Shown here piece after piece: positions 9,215 through 18,186 of a DNA stretch of 64,000 nucleotides (position 1 is its first letter; every line of letters begins with the position of its first letter). The DNA comes from Saprospiraceae bacterium (GTDB taxonomy: Bacteria; Bacteroidota; Bacteroidia; Chitinophagales; Saprospiraceae): NCBI GenBank assembly GCA_016709995.1, contig JADJLQ010000001.1, forward strand, positions 2,700,001 to 2,764,000, written 5' to 3'. The notes under the pieces are model-generated. The model saw only the letters and a list, made by a program, of their open reading frames with translations. It did no database searches and was not told where the DNA came from. Both the position numbers and the translations under genes were made by a program.

Positions 9215-10228
9215 TTGAAAAAGACAACCATCAAGGATATAGCCCATAGGTTGGAAGTAAGTCCATCTACTATATCGAGAGCATTGAGCAATCACCCTGA
9301 TATCAGTGAAGCACTCAAAATCAAGATTAAGGAAGTGGCGCAAGCCATGAAATACAGGCCAAGTGCCGCTGCACTTCATTTAAAGAGAGGATCAAATAAA
9401 ACGATAGCACTCATCATTCCACAAATCACTTCTTTTTTCTATCCTTTGGTGATACATGGTATCGAAGCAGTTCTCCATAGCCAGGGATATACCTTGATGA
9501 TTCTTCCGACCAATGATAGCCTGGAGCGGGAAGAAGAAAATATAGGTATTGCCTATGATCATGATGTCGCAGGAGTATTAATCGCTTTAACCAAGGAAAC
9601 CGTCAATCTGGATCATTTTCAAACACTTAAAGATTCTAATATTCCGGTTGTACTTATAGACAAAGTGATCGAAGGCACTCCTTATAGTAGTATCACGATA
9701 GATGACTACAAAGTATCTTATCAAATGGTCCAACACCTGTATAAAACTGGCTGTCAAAAGATTATTGGCATTTTTGGAAAAGCCAGTCTCACCATTTCTC
9801 ATCTCCGATATCGGGGATTTGCCCAGGCACTGGCTGACTTAAATCTTCCGCACGAAACCAGCCAAATAGCTTTCGTCAATAGCAGCTCAGAAGCGTACAC
9901 TATAGCCCTGGATATGATCCAACATCACCATCCAGATGGATTGTACGTGATGACAGACGAAATTATGCTGGGCGTCATGCCAGCCATCGCTGAATTAGAC
10001 TTGAAGGTACCTGAACAAATATCAGTTTTGGCTATTAGTGATGGACACCTTGCTCAATTTATGATTCCAACAGTGAGTCATATGAAACACGATGGGTTAG
10101 AATTGGGAAGCCTGAGTGCTCAAAAAATCATTCAGTACATAAATGCTAAAAACAACAATCTCCTTTGGAATACCCCGGAACGAATCCAAATGAATACCAA
10201 TATCGTCTTTCTCAATAGCACCAAATAG
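9215..10228 (+). CDS. LacI/GalR-family transcriptional regulator
   Basis: This 337-residue repressor-type regulator has an N-terminal LacI helix-turn-helix (TTIKDIAHRLEVSPSTISRALSNHPDIS within residues 4-32), a hinge helix near 50-60 (SAAALHLKRG), and a periplasmic-binding-protein-like effector domain starting at KTIALIIPQ. An in-frame TGA at 9212-9214 directly precedes the start, so the start must be the TTG at 9215; this gives exactly the usual KKTTIKDIA N-terminus. It is divergent from susC and most likely controls the SusCD pair, with a sugar or sugar derivative as the probable effector. The ligand cannot be told from sequence. Confidence 0.92.
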   Translation: MKKTTIKDIAHRLEVSPSTISRALSNHPDISEALKIKIKEVAQAMKYRPSAAALHLKRGSNKTIALIIPQITSFFYPLVIHGIEAVLHSQGYTLMILPTNDSLEREEENIGIAYDHDVAGVLIALTKETVNLDHFQTLKDSNIPVVLIDKVIEGTPYSSITIDDYKVSYQMVQHLYKTGCQKIIGIFGKASLTISHLRYRGFAQALADLNLPHETSQIAFVNSSSEAYTIALDMIQHHHPDGLYVMTDEIMLGVMPAIAELDLKVPEQISVLAISDGHLAQFMIPTVSHMKHDGLELGSLSAQKIIQYINAKNNNLLWNTPERIQMNTNIVFLNSTK

Positions 10229-10245
10229 TCCAGCTGCCAGCCATT

Positions 10246-11571
10246 TTAATAATGGTCTCGTACAAATTCGAGGGTCTTTTGCATCTCCTCTCGAATAGGC
10301 ATTACACTACCCGTGTAATTAGAGTGCATAAAAGAGAATATCAAGATCTTGCCGCTTTTTGTAAAAAGATACCCACTCAGTGCGTAATTATTCATCAATG
10401 AACCGGTTTTGGCATATATATATGGTGTCTGGGCACCATATATCGTTTGTATGGTCCCACTAACACCTCCACCTGGAAAGATACTTTTAATTCTGTCCTC
10501 CGATATTTTATGGTAAATCTGCTCCAATACATATATGATAGAGCGCGGTGTAAAAAGATTGTATCTGGACAATCCACTGCCGTCTACCCATTGCAAGGGA
10601 TCCGGTATGTTCTGGAATAGGTGTGTCTTGGCATATTGAATCGCTTTGGTCGTATTGAGGGTATCCAAAATATAGGCCCCTGTCTCCAACAGTAATTGTT
10701 CGGCGATAAAATTGTCACTTACCTTCATCATCTGAGCGTACACCGAATCAGCGGACACTCCGGGCATTAACGCCCATGTACTGTCTGGGTCTACTTGTGC
10801 GCTCCAAAGTGCCCTGACTGAACGATGGATCGTATCTGACAACAGGTTATTTATAGTAGCGGCATCTGTTTTGAAGGGTATATAAGTCAACGTTTTCCTA
10901 TTTACATTTATTCTAAAATCATTATCATTTTGCATCCTGTAGTACGGATTGGAACTGCTTTTACCAGTCAGGTTACTCCAGGTACCTTGAAAATAGGCAG
11001 GAAACACCTTATGTGATTGAACCAGAGAATCATATTCAATCCGAATCAGATTGCCATACATTGGCAGGGCAGATTTTTCAGCCTGGTAATAATAACTATA
11101 ATCATCCCAGGCCCAACCATCGCCCATCGCTTCATCTTGTAAAGCATCGGTGACGATAAATACTCTTTTGTCAGAATTGATGATAAAACTCAATCCCGGA
11201 TGTTGGGGCCAAAGAGGATGTAACAAAGTAGGATCGCCCATGCCTTTAATGATGAGGCTATCTCCGTGGATCAGATACTTAAATGCAGGCAAGGGATCAG
11301 GCAAGAAAGACAATGCAGTATAAAAAGTCAGGATCTTGGTGTTGGAAGCAGGAGTAAAATACTTTTGATCATTATAAGCATAAAGAGTTTTGTGAATCAC
11401 AGGATCGTATAGTGAAAATCCCGTAAAATGATTATTAAATACCTGGGAATGTTCTATTAAGGTCGACAGATCTACTTTGGCTTCAGTCGTATGATGAGCG
11501 GACCCACAAGAGGTGAATAGGTTTAAGATGACCATAGATGTGACAAACAAGCTTGACCTGTACAAATACAT
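10246..11571 (-). CDS. dacB: D-alanyl-D-alanine carboxypeptidase/endopeptidase, PBP4 (S13) type lipoprotein
   Basis: This 441-residue penicillin-binding protein of peptidase family S13 trims or cuts peptidoglycan cross-links in the periplasm. The signal peptide ends in a lipobox with Cys22 (FTSCGS), so it is a lipoprotein. The three active-site motifs are complete: SxxK at Ser76-Lys79 (PASNTKIL), SxN at Ser285-Asn287 (KVSDNFIAEQ) and KTG at 388-390 (YAKTGSL). The WVDGSGLSRYN stretch near 328-338 is also typical of PBP4. It is divergent from a second beta-lactamase-fold gene at 11622, with only 50 bp between starts, which suggests shared control of two cell-wall-directed enzymes. Confidence 0.92.
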   Translation of the reverse strand: MYLYRSSLFVTSMVILNLFTSCGSAHHTTEAKVDLSTLIEHSQVFNNHFTGFSLYDPVIHKTLYAYNDQKYFTPASNTKILTFYTALSFLPDPLPAFKYLIHGDSLIIKGMGDPTLLHPLWPQHPGLSFIINSDKRVFIVTDALQDEAMGDGWAWDDYSYYYQAEKSALPMYGNLIRIEYDSLVQSHKVFPAYFQGTWSNLTGKSSSNPYYRMQNDNDFRINVNRKTLTYIPFKTDAATINNLLSDTIHRSVRALWSAQVDPDSTWALMPGVSADSVYAQMMKVSDNFIAEQLLLETGAYILDTLNTTKAIQYAKTHLFQNIPDPLQWVDGSGLSRYNLFTPRSIIYVLEQIYHKISEDRIKSIFPGGGVSGTIQTIYGAQTPYIYAKTGSLMNNYALSGYLFTKSGKILIFSFMHSNYTGSVMPIREEMQKTLEFVRDHY

Positions 11572-11621
11572 TTAGTAAAAATATGAAAACTAAAGTTGGT
11601 ATTTTCATCCCTGATTAGTCT

Positions 11622-13451
11622 ATGTATTCAATTAAACCACTGTTTATCTTTCTTGTTATTGGCATCAGTGCTGTAGGAGCTTATGCCCAGAGTATATCGG
11701 CAGTGCAACACGCTTATAAGCAAGCAGCAAGCCAGGTGGTTTTATTAAAAAATGAGAGGAATATAATACCCATAACTTCTATTAGCAATTTACATCCTGT
11801 GCTGGTGTCTGAGAGTGAAAATATGGCTTTGGCAAAGGCCCTTAATAAGTATGATGAGGTCCCTCAGATCGATTCTAAAAAAATAGAGCAGAGAACATGG
11901 CCTTCGGGCACTAATTTATTCATACTCGCAGTAGATCTTTCCAAACAATCAATGAACGAAATCACGCGCTTGTCTGCTTTGATAGAAAGCACCGGCTTGT
12001 TTTATATGGTAGTACTCGAACATGGTTATTTTGCTTCTTTGAATGCGGAATTATTTCCAAGGTCACGTGCGATTCTATTCTCCTGGGGCCAATCCGCATA
12101 CATGCCCAACCATCTGGCGCAGGTCATCTTTGGCGCATCGGCAGCTTCCGGGCGACTTCCTTTTTTTCTGAATAATGTATATGGTAGCGGTAGCGGTATA
12201 TCGACTACCGCGATACAGCGTCTCCAATATGGTCCGCCTGAGATGGTTAATATCTCCGGTAGCTCCTTCAATGCAGCACTGCGCATGGCTGTCGAGGAGG
12301 CTATCAAAGACCAGGTATTCCCCGGGGCCAACCTCCTGGTAGCCAAAGATGGTATGGTCATTTTTCATGAGGCTTTTGGGAAATCAATGTATGATAGTCC
12401 TCGCTACCTCCAAAAGGACGATTTATATGATTTGGCTTCGGTGACCAAAATATTCGGCGCCACACTAGGCAGCATGTACCTGCATAGCAAAGGGCTCTTC
12501 GATCCTGAACGAACACTCAGCACATATCTACCCAGCTTCAAGAGATCCAATAAAGCGAATCTAAAGTGGAAAGACATCCTCACCCATCGATCAGGACTTC
12601 CTGCTTCGATAGTATATTATAAAAATGTACTCGGCACAGATGGTCGGTTCCAACCCAGAACCATCAAACCCTCTAACTCCCGTAAATATCCCAATATCAT
12701 CAATGAGCACCTATATTCAAATAAAAATACACAGGTTAAGATCTTAAATAACATCAAGCAGCTTCCATTGCGCGCTAACAATGATTATGTATATTCCGAT
12801 CTGTCCATGATATTATTGTACCGCTCCTTACAAAACATCACCAAGCTCCCATTTGACCAATTTTTAAATCAATCTTTATATCAGCCTCTCGGTCTCCATC
12901 ATACAAGATTTTTGCCTACCAATTTTTTTACCAAAGACCAGATCGTCCCTACGGAAATAGATTCCTTTTTCCGGCATACCCTGGTGCAAGGCTATGTTCA
13001 TGATGAAAATGCAGCCCTGCTGGGAGGCATTTCAGGCCATGCAGGCTTGTTTAGTACTGCCAATGATATGGCGATCATCTCGCAAATGCTTTTAAATAAA
13101 GGATCATATGGCGGCAAGGAATATATAAAACCTGCTACGGTAGATCAGTATATTAGGTATCAGTATCCCGAACTAAATAACCGGAGAGCGTTGGGTTTTG
13201 ACAAACCGCTGTTGGAATACAATGTCAATACCAGCCATGTAGCCCGGGATGCAAGTCCTCTAAGTTTCGGGCACTCTGGTTTTACCGGTACTTTTGTTTG
13301 GATCGATCCAGCATATCATCTTACTTATATATTATTGACTAACCGGGTGTATCCTTCCAGGGTGAACAATAAAATAAGTCAGTATTCAATCCGGCCTTGT
13401 ATCCAGCAGATTATTTATGATCATATCATCAATAGTCAATTAAAAAACTAA
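11622..13451 (+). CDS. Serine hydrolase: GH3 C-terminal-like domain fused to a beta-lactamase-fold domain
   Basis: This 609-residue secreted protein has a signal peptide at 1-23. Residues about 30-190 resemble the C-terminal sandwich domain of GH3 glycosidases (ASQVVLLKNERNIIPI near the start; ILFSWGQSAY and GASAASGRLPF near the end). Residues about 215-600 form a class-C beta-lactamase/esterase domain with SxxK at Ser273-Lys276 (ASVTKIFG), a YxN-equivalent Tyr391-Ser-Asp (VYSDLSM) and a HSG triad motif (GHSGFTGTFVW). Bacteroidota carry longer proteins with GH3-N, GH3-C and beta-lactamase domains; here the catalytic GH3-N barrel is absent and there is no room for it upstream. The GH3 part therefore cannot be a glycosidase, while the serine hydrolase looks active. 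Likely substrates are peptidoglycan-derived or ester compounds. Confidence 0.85.
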   Translation: MYSIKPLFIFLVIGISAVGAYAQSISAVQHAYKQAASQVVLLKNERNIIPITSISNLHPVLVSESENMALAKALNKYDEVPQIDSKKIEQRTWPSGTNLFILAVDLSKQSMNEITRLSALIESTGLFYMVVLEHGYFASLNAELFPRSRAILFSWGQSAYMPNHLAQVIFGASAASGRLPFFLNNVYGSGSGISTTAIQRLQYGPPEMVNISGSSFNAALRMAVEEAIKDQVFPGANLLVAKDGMVIFHEAFGKSMYDSPRYLQKDDLYDLASVTKIFGATLGSMYLHSKGLFDPERTLSTYLPSFKRSNKANLKWKDILTHRSGLPASIVYYKNVLGTDGRFQPRTIKPSNSRKYPNIINEHLYSNKNTQVKILNNIKQLPLRANNDYVYSDLSMILLYRSLQNITKLPFDQFLNQSLYQPLGLHHTRFLPTNFFTKDQIVPTEIDSFFRHTLVQGYVHDENAALLGGISGHAGLFSTANDMAIISQMLLNKGSYGGKEYIKPATVDQYIRYQYPELNNRRALGFDKPLLEYNVNTSHVARDASPLSFGHSGFTGTFVWIDPAYHLTYILLTNRVYPSRVNNKISQYSIRPCIQQIIYDHIINSQLKN

Positions 13452-13473
13452 ACCTTTTTAAAACATTAATTTT

Positions 13474-13761
13474 ATGAACATCCTTTTTTGGGCACTTTGG
13501 TGGGTGGTGGCCGCAGGGACTTTGGTGTTTTTTTATTTTTTCTTTGCAGGCCTAACTGATGGATCCGTGTCGGGTTTCAATTTCGGTATCTGGACGGGCA
13601 TAGTCATTGGGTTTCCTGCCCTCCTGGCTGCGACTTATTGGTTGAAGCTGCATGGGTGGGTAAAATTGGCCCTGCTATTATTGAGTATACCTGCTTTGCC
13701 GATGGTCGGATATTTGATTTTTTTAATCGCTGCAGTGGTCCTTCACCCAAGATGGAATTGA
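13474..13761 (+). CDS. Small membrane protein, unknown function
   Basis: This 95-residue, very hydrophobic protein has three likely membrane helices (about residues 3-25, 36-56 and 64-90). It ends in a short polar tail (HPRWN). No family is recognised. It follows the serine hydrolase by 22 bp and precedes the HD hydrolase by about 50 bp on the same strand, so it probably belongs to the same transcription unit. Confidence 0.6.
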   Translation: MNILFWALWWVVAAGTLVFFYFFFAGLTDGSVSGFNFGIWTGIVIGFPALLAATYWLKLHGWVKLALLLLSIPALPMVGYLIFLIAAVVLHPRWN

Positions 13762-13811
13762 AAACAGTATTTTTTTTATAACCAGTAGAGCAATTAAAAA
13801 ACTACATATTG

Positions 13812-14468
13812 ATGAATGAAACACTGATTGAAAAAACAATAAATTTTGTAAAAAAAGCGCTGGAAGGTAGTGAACGAGGACACGATTGGTGGCATATTGA
13901 ACGAGTGTATAACAATGCATTGAAAATATCGGCACATGAACATGGAGATCAACTCACCATCGCGCTCAGTGCTTTGCTCCATGACATCGCGGATGCTAAG
14001 TTTCACCAGGGCGATGAAACGATGGGCCCTCGCATAGCAAAAGAATTTTTAGAATCAATGGCTGTTGAGGCCAAACTCATCGATCATGTAGTAGCCATCA
14101 TTGAAAATATATCTTATAAAACCAATCTCGGTGAGGTATCTTTTCAATCCGCTGAGCTTGACATCGTCCAGGATGCAGATCGCCTGGATGCTATCGGCGC
14201 CATAGGTATCGCACGAGCCTTTCATTATGGTGGTTTTAAAAATAGGGAAATCTACAATCCTAGCATTGCTCCGCAATTAAACATGAGCAAAGAAGAATAT
14301 AAAAACAGCCAGGGACCTACCATCAATCATTTTTATGAGAAGTTGCTGCGCCTAAAAGATTTATTCAAAACGGAGACTGGCAAAAAAATGGCCATGGGTA
14401 GGCATGAATTTATGGAAAGATACCTGGAAGAGTTTTATGCGGAGGTATCGGCGCAAAGGGATGCTTAA
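13812..14468 (+). CDS. HD-domain metal-dependent phosphohydrolase
   Basis: This 218-residue protein is of the small stand-alone HD type (YedJ-like). The metal-binding pattern is complete: His24 (ERGHDWWHIERV), His57-Asp58 (LLHDIADAKFH) and a later Asp in DIVQDADRLDAIGAIG. The family hydrolyses phosphate esters of nucleotides or related compounds in the cytoplasm, with the substrate unknown here. An in-frame TTG lies three bases earlier, but the ATG at 13812 is preferred because ATG is the common start. Confidence 0.88.
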   Translation: MNETLIEKTINFVKKALEGSERGHDWWHIERVYNNALKISAHEHGDQLTIALSALLHDIADAKFHQGDETMGPRIAKEFLESMAVEAKLIDHVVAIIENISYKTNLGEVSFQSAELDIVQDADRLDAIGAIGIARAFHYGGFKNREIYNPSIAPQLNMSKEEYKNSQGPTINHFYEKLLRLKDLFKTETGKKMAMGRHEFMERYLEEFYAEVSAQRDA

Positions 14469-14914
14469 CAGTCAGTATGAAGGCATATTTTATGCTATTT
14501 TAAAGCGAAATCACAAGAATTTTGTCCGAATAATTTTAGATAACTATATGATATTCAATATAATACCACCTTACTTACGTATACTTAATATTTGCATGAC
14601 AAATATAAAGTATGATTAAGCGAATCATTGAATTTATTGAATCCTGTAGTCTTTTCCTTTTTGGAGATCGATCTTATTATAGAGCGACCCGGACTACCGA
14701 GAGCTGTGATTGAAATTAAATCAAAATCATAGGCGAATCAGATCTTCGGGGCTTGCAAAGCCTTGGATTAGATATTCCCAACGGACAATGCTTTTGTTTT
14801 TCGTTAGATGAATTACCTAAAATGATAAATGGAATTCATTGTCTTCACTGGCAGGATGGTTTGAAAGAAATCGGGTTGGCAAGCTGAGCAATTTTGAGAT
14901 ACAGGCGAATCAAA
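14469..14914. other. Gene-poor stretch with small ORF remnants
   Basis: No convincing gene is seen in these 446 bp between the HD hydrolase and lipA. Two short open stretches look faintly coding. One is a 33-codon ORF from ATG 14612 (MIKRIIEFIESCSLFLFGD...) ending at 14713. The other is a start-less frame of about 55 codons at roughly 14720-14887 (IIGESDLRGLQSLGLDIPNG, then SLDELPKMINGIHCLHWQDG). Neither matches a family I know; they may be pieces of a decayed gene. Confidence 0.35.
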
Positions 14915-15790
14915 TCAAATATGCCTCTCCGCATGATAGCTGGACCTCACCAGTGGCCCGCTCTCTACATAATCAAACCCCATGGCTAACCCGATCTCTT
15001 TATATTCGGCAAACTGATCCGGATGCACAAAGGAGATCACCGGATGATGGAGTTTGGTAGGTTGTAAATATTGGCCCAGGGTGACTACATCGCACTGATG
15101 CTCCTGTAGATCTTCGAGGATTTGAATCACTTCCTCCCTGGTTTCGCCCAGGCCCAGCATGATACCGCTTTTGGTGCGTTTGCCATAGGCTTTGGTTCTT
15201 CTGATTTGCTCCAGAGAGCGTTCATATTTGGCTTGGGGCCGCACGGGTCGATACAGCCTTCGGACGGTCTCCATATTATGAGATACCACCTCCTGGCCAG
15301 CGCTGATCATGGTCTCGAGTGCGTCCCAATCTGCCTTGGTATCGGGGATCAGGGTTTCGATCGTAGTAGCTGGACTCAGGCGTTTGACTTCTTTGACTGT
15401 TCGATGCCAGATATCTGCACCTTTATCTTTAAGCTCATCCCGATTGACACTAGTGATCACAGCATGTTTTACTTTCATCAGATGGATGGCTTCCGCTACG
15501 CGGGCAGGTTCATCGGTGTCATATTCGTTGGGACGGCCGGTCTTGACTGCGCAGAAACTGCAGGAGCGGGTACATACATTGCCGAGGATCATAAAGGTGG
15601 CGGTACCCTCACCCCAGCATTCGCCCATATTGGGACAGTTGCCACTTTGACAGATCGTATGGAGCTTGTAGTGATCTACGAGTTCTCTGACCTTACGGTA
15701 GTTTTCTCCGATAGGTAGTTTGACGCGGAGCCAATCTGGTTTTTTGGCTCGCGATGGGTTTGGATCTGTGGTGACAGGTAGATCTATCAT
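14915..15790 (-). CDS. lipA: Lipoyl synthase
   Basis: This 291-residue radical-SAM enzyme inserts two sulfurs into octanoyl groups on lipoyl carrier proteins of 2-oxoacid dehydrogenases and the glycine-cleavage system. Both iron-sulfur clusters can be read directly: the auxiliary cluster cysteines 47, 52 and 58 (ICQSGNCPNMGECW) and the radical-SAM CxxxCxxC at 73, 77 and 80 (CTRSCSFC). The C-terminal RSSYHA carries the conserved serine ligand of the auxiliary cluster. Length is normal. A TACCTTTG -7 box stands only 7 nt upstream of the ATG, suggesting a leaderless or nearly leaderless transcript. It is divergent from the zeta-toxin-like gene. Confidence 0.97.
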   Translation of the reverse strand: MIDLPVTTDPNPSRAKKPDWLRVKLPIGENYRKVRELVDHYKLHTICQSGNCPNMGECWGEGTATFMILGNVCTRSCSFCAVKTGRPNEYDTDEPARVAEAIHLMKVKHAVITSVNRDELKDKGADIWHRTVKEVKRLSPATTIETLIPDTKADWDALETMISAGQEVVSHNMETVRRLYRPVRPQAKYERSLEQIRRTKAYGKRTKSGIMLGLGETREEVIQILEDLQEHQCDVVTLGQYLQPTKLHHPVISFVHPDQFAEYKEIGLAMGFDYVESGPLVRSSYHAERHI

Positions 15791-15797
15791 GGAATTG

Positions 15798-15805
15798 CAA
15801 AGGTA
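15798..15805 (-). promoter_or_regulatory. -7 box of lipA, 7 nt from the start codon
   Basis: The minus strand reads TACCTTTG followed by seven bases and the lipA ATG. If transcription starts the usual 5-8 nt after this box, the mRNA would have almost no leader. Confidence 0.45.
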
Positions 15806-15825
15806 AGAGAATAGGACAAACTTGT

Positions 15826-15833
15826 TACCTTTG
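15826..15833 (+). promoter_or_regulatory. -7 box of the zeta-toxin-like gene
   Basis: TACCTTTG is followed by four bases and the GTG start codon at 15838. It is the mirror image of the lipA box 20 bp away, giving a compact divergent promoter pair. Confidence 0.4.
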
Positions 15834-15837
15834 ATAG

Positions 15838-16416
15838 GTGGATAAAAATCTCTATATCATAGGAGGGTGTAATGGTGCAGGCAAGACGACAGCTTCATTT
15901 ACCTTGATGCCACATATCCTGGAATGCAATGAATTTGTAAATGCAGATGAAATCGCGCGTGGAATATCACCATTCCAGCCGGAGAAAGTAGCTTTTGAAG
16001 CCGGCAGGATCATGCTCCACAGGATCAAAGAACTTTTGGCTAAAGATCAGACTTTCGCCTTCGAAACTACCTTGGCTACTAAAAGTTATAAAAATTTAAT
16101 CCTTGAGGCAAAGTCCAAAAATTATCAAATATCTTTAGTCTTTTTTTGGTTAGAGAAAGTACAAATTGCTATCGAAAGGGTAGCTACCAGAGTCAGGGAA
16201 GGCGGGCACGACATTCCGACGGATGTCATTAAAAGACGATATATATATGGATTGAAAAATCTGTTTGATATTTATATTCCCTTAGCAGATAATATCCTTC
16301 TATTTGATAATTCATTTGGTCAACCAAAATTGATTGGGAAAAAAACAATGGAAAATGAATTTCAAATTTTAGATGATAAAATATTCTATAAATTAAAATC
16401 ACAATACAATGGATAA
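15838..16416 (+). CDS. Zeta-toxin-like P-loop kinase
   Basis: This 192-residue ATPase belongs to the zeta-toxin/COG4185 group. A Walker A motif lies at residues 9-18 (GGCNGAGKTT), followed by the substrate-binding region NADEIARGISPF and the FAFETTLATKSY stretch, both typical of the group, and an RVREGGHDIP region near 130-140 that contributes arginines. Classical zeta toxins phosphorylate UDP-N-acetylglucosamine, but many chromosomal relatives have unknown substrates. The start must be the GTG at 15838 because an in-frame TAG immediately precedes it. Its stop overlaps a 49-residue ORF by 8 bp, a possible partner or antitoxin. Whether it acts as a toxin is not shown. Confidence 0.8.
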   Translation: MDKNLYIIGGCNGAGKTTASFTLMPHILECNEFVNADEIARGISPFQPEKVAFEAGRIMLHRIKELLAKDQTFAFETTLATKSYKNLILEAKSKNYQISLVFFWLEKVQIAIERVATRVREGGHDIPTDVIKRRYIYGLKNLFDIYIPLADNILLFDNSFGQPKLIGKKTMENEFQILDDKIFYKLKSQYNG

Positions 16417-16558
16417 ATTGAAAGATGACGAATGGGTATCTAAAATCATCAAGGGCCTCGAACTCGCTTACGCTAAAATGCTTGAATTTAAAAAGCAAAA
16501 TAAAAGTGACCTGGTGATCATGAAGGATGGGAAGGTGGTAAGGATACCGATGAGATAA
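16409..16558 (+). CDS. 49-residue ORF overlapping the zeta-toxin-like gene
   Basis: An ATG at 16409 opens an ORF of 49 codons that overlaps the kinase stop by 8 bp. The product (MDKLKDDEWVSKIIKGLELA... ending VIMKDGKVVRIPMR) is charged and probably starts with an amphipathic helix. The tight overlap suggests coupled expression with the kinase. It could be an antitoxin-like partner, though zeta antitoxins are usually encoded upstream. No family is recognised. Confidence 0.55.
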   Translation: MDKLKDDEWVSKIIKGLELAYAKMLEFKKQNKSDLVIMKDGKVVRIPMR

Positions 16559-16588
16559 ATAGGATATCTTGATATTTCAAAACATAAT

Positions 16589-18186
16589 TTAGTGACTGCC
16601 CGTTATTTCCTTTCCATTAATGATATTGTACATATTATCCTTGGTCACTAAAGCATGATACTTTATTGTACCGATATCGATCGTGAGTAAATCACCTTCA
16701 TTTACTTTTGTCAGGGTGTATCTTCCTTGAGGATTGGTTTTGGTGCCAACAATACCGTTGGTTCCTTTCACCGATTTTCCATTTCTTTCAACATAGACCC
16801 AAGCACCATATTTAAAAGGATTTCCAGTCATATCTTCCACAATTCCGGTGATAGTTTTATTCACCCGTATGATAGGCTTTAAGGATATGACTATTGATTT
16901 TTGATCTTTTTCAACAATATTGATTGACTCATAGTATTCATCATTATACGTAGTCAGCAGTGTATCTCCATCTTTTGTCTGGGCCAGTTTATAATTACCC
17001 ACCTCATCGGTAAGGATACTCAGCGAATTCCTTTTGTTGGTAACAGTGGCACCTTTCAGCGGTATCAGAGTGTTTTTTACTACCAGTACTTTGCCTTCGA
17101 TCTCTCTGGAATCATCGGTCAAAGCTGGTGGTATAATTACAGCGGGGGTTGGGGCCCCTGTAATATCTTTCACCAGTTCTGCGGATTCTGCCGGCTTGCT
17201 ATGATTGCTGAACCATACATAACCGCCATAGACTGCTATGAAAGTTCCGATGACAAATAAAATATACTTGGTATAATTGCTGCTTTTTCAGCTACTCCAG
17301 TTGTATTTTTTCCTCCAGTTACAGGATTGTTTTTTAAAGATTTGGTTCCGGTTGGAGTCTTAGGGTCGCGCTGAGCTGCACGTTCTTTTTCCTTTTTCTC
17401 AGCAGCTAATCGAAAAGCTTCTTCCTGCTCCTGTTTTCTTATCTCCTCTTTATCCTTCAAATCTTGTTGTTCGATTTCATCCAATCTTGATTTAGCTTCA
17501 TCAACATGTATACCTTTTTCATATTTTTTTAGATAAAGAGTATAATCAAATGCAGCATTTCGAAAAGTGGCTAGTTTCCACTCGTTTTCATCTCCGAGCA
17601 CCTGCAATCTTTGGTCAGCATCTTGGTAATATTTTCCTGCCGGATATTTTTTCTGGTAAGCCAGGCAAGCACCTTCATCATCCTCTCTCCGTGCTGTAGC
17701 CCAATCATCCTGTTCCGTTTGTTTTTTGACGAATACAAATTGACCACCATCGCTCTCACCCACAAAAGTCAGGGCAAGTGCAATTGGCTGTTGGTGATAA
17801 TTCAAACTGACCTCCTTAGTCACCTGATCGGCCAACAAACTGATATTGATCCTGTCTGTGGTCTTCTCCAGGTGTTTGATAATGCCTTTGGCAAATGGAC
17901 TGTTGCTCCCAGGATCACCATCACTGACTATAGCTTTGCCGGATACAAATGCCCATCGGGACTTCGTTTTTTCCATCTCGTCAAAGGTCGTGTCGTTCAC
18001 TCCAAGGGAGCGCCCCTGCTCCAACAAAGAAGCAGAGAAACAACTATCAGAAATCAATAAGATATGGCGAGCATTAATAGCTTTGATCCTGTTGGTGATA
18101 TCGGCATTGGTGACATAAGTCGAAACTTCATCTGTTTTGCCATCTATAGGGATCCAATATCCATTGCTAAAATCATCCTCTTCCAA
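16589..18186 (-). pseudogene. Broken caspase-like peptidase gene with a transmembrane and carboxypeptidase-regulatory-like C-terminal part
   Basis: Read on the minus strand, two open frames plus the tail of the acylase gene make one caspase-fold (C14) protein. The acylase frame carries the catalytic-His block (LIIYYSGHG). A one-base loss near 18189 moves the rest into the next frame (LEEDDFSNGYWIPIDG), which holds the catalytic Cys (LLISDSCFSASL). After the peptidase domain follow a Glu/Lys-rich coiled-coil-like stretch and a linker. A second one-base loss in an A-run (plus-strand T-run 17284-17288) separates the part ending near VAEKAAI from a membrane helix (TKYILFVIGTFIAVYGGYVW) and a C-terminal half with two beta-sandwich repeats (residues about 25-110 and 110-190 of the 194-codon ORF). 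The N-terminal beta-strand and start are missing. Two repairs restore one frame, so the breaks may be sequencing errors. Confidence 0.75.

Noticed and set aside
17284..17288. Phase variation by slippage in the A-run
   Set aside because: The run is only five bases long; contingency loci usually have longer tracts. A sequencing error or simple mutation is more likely.
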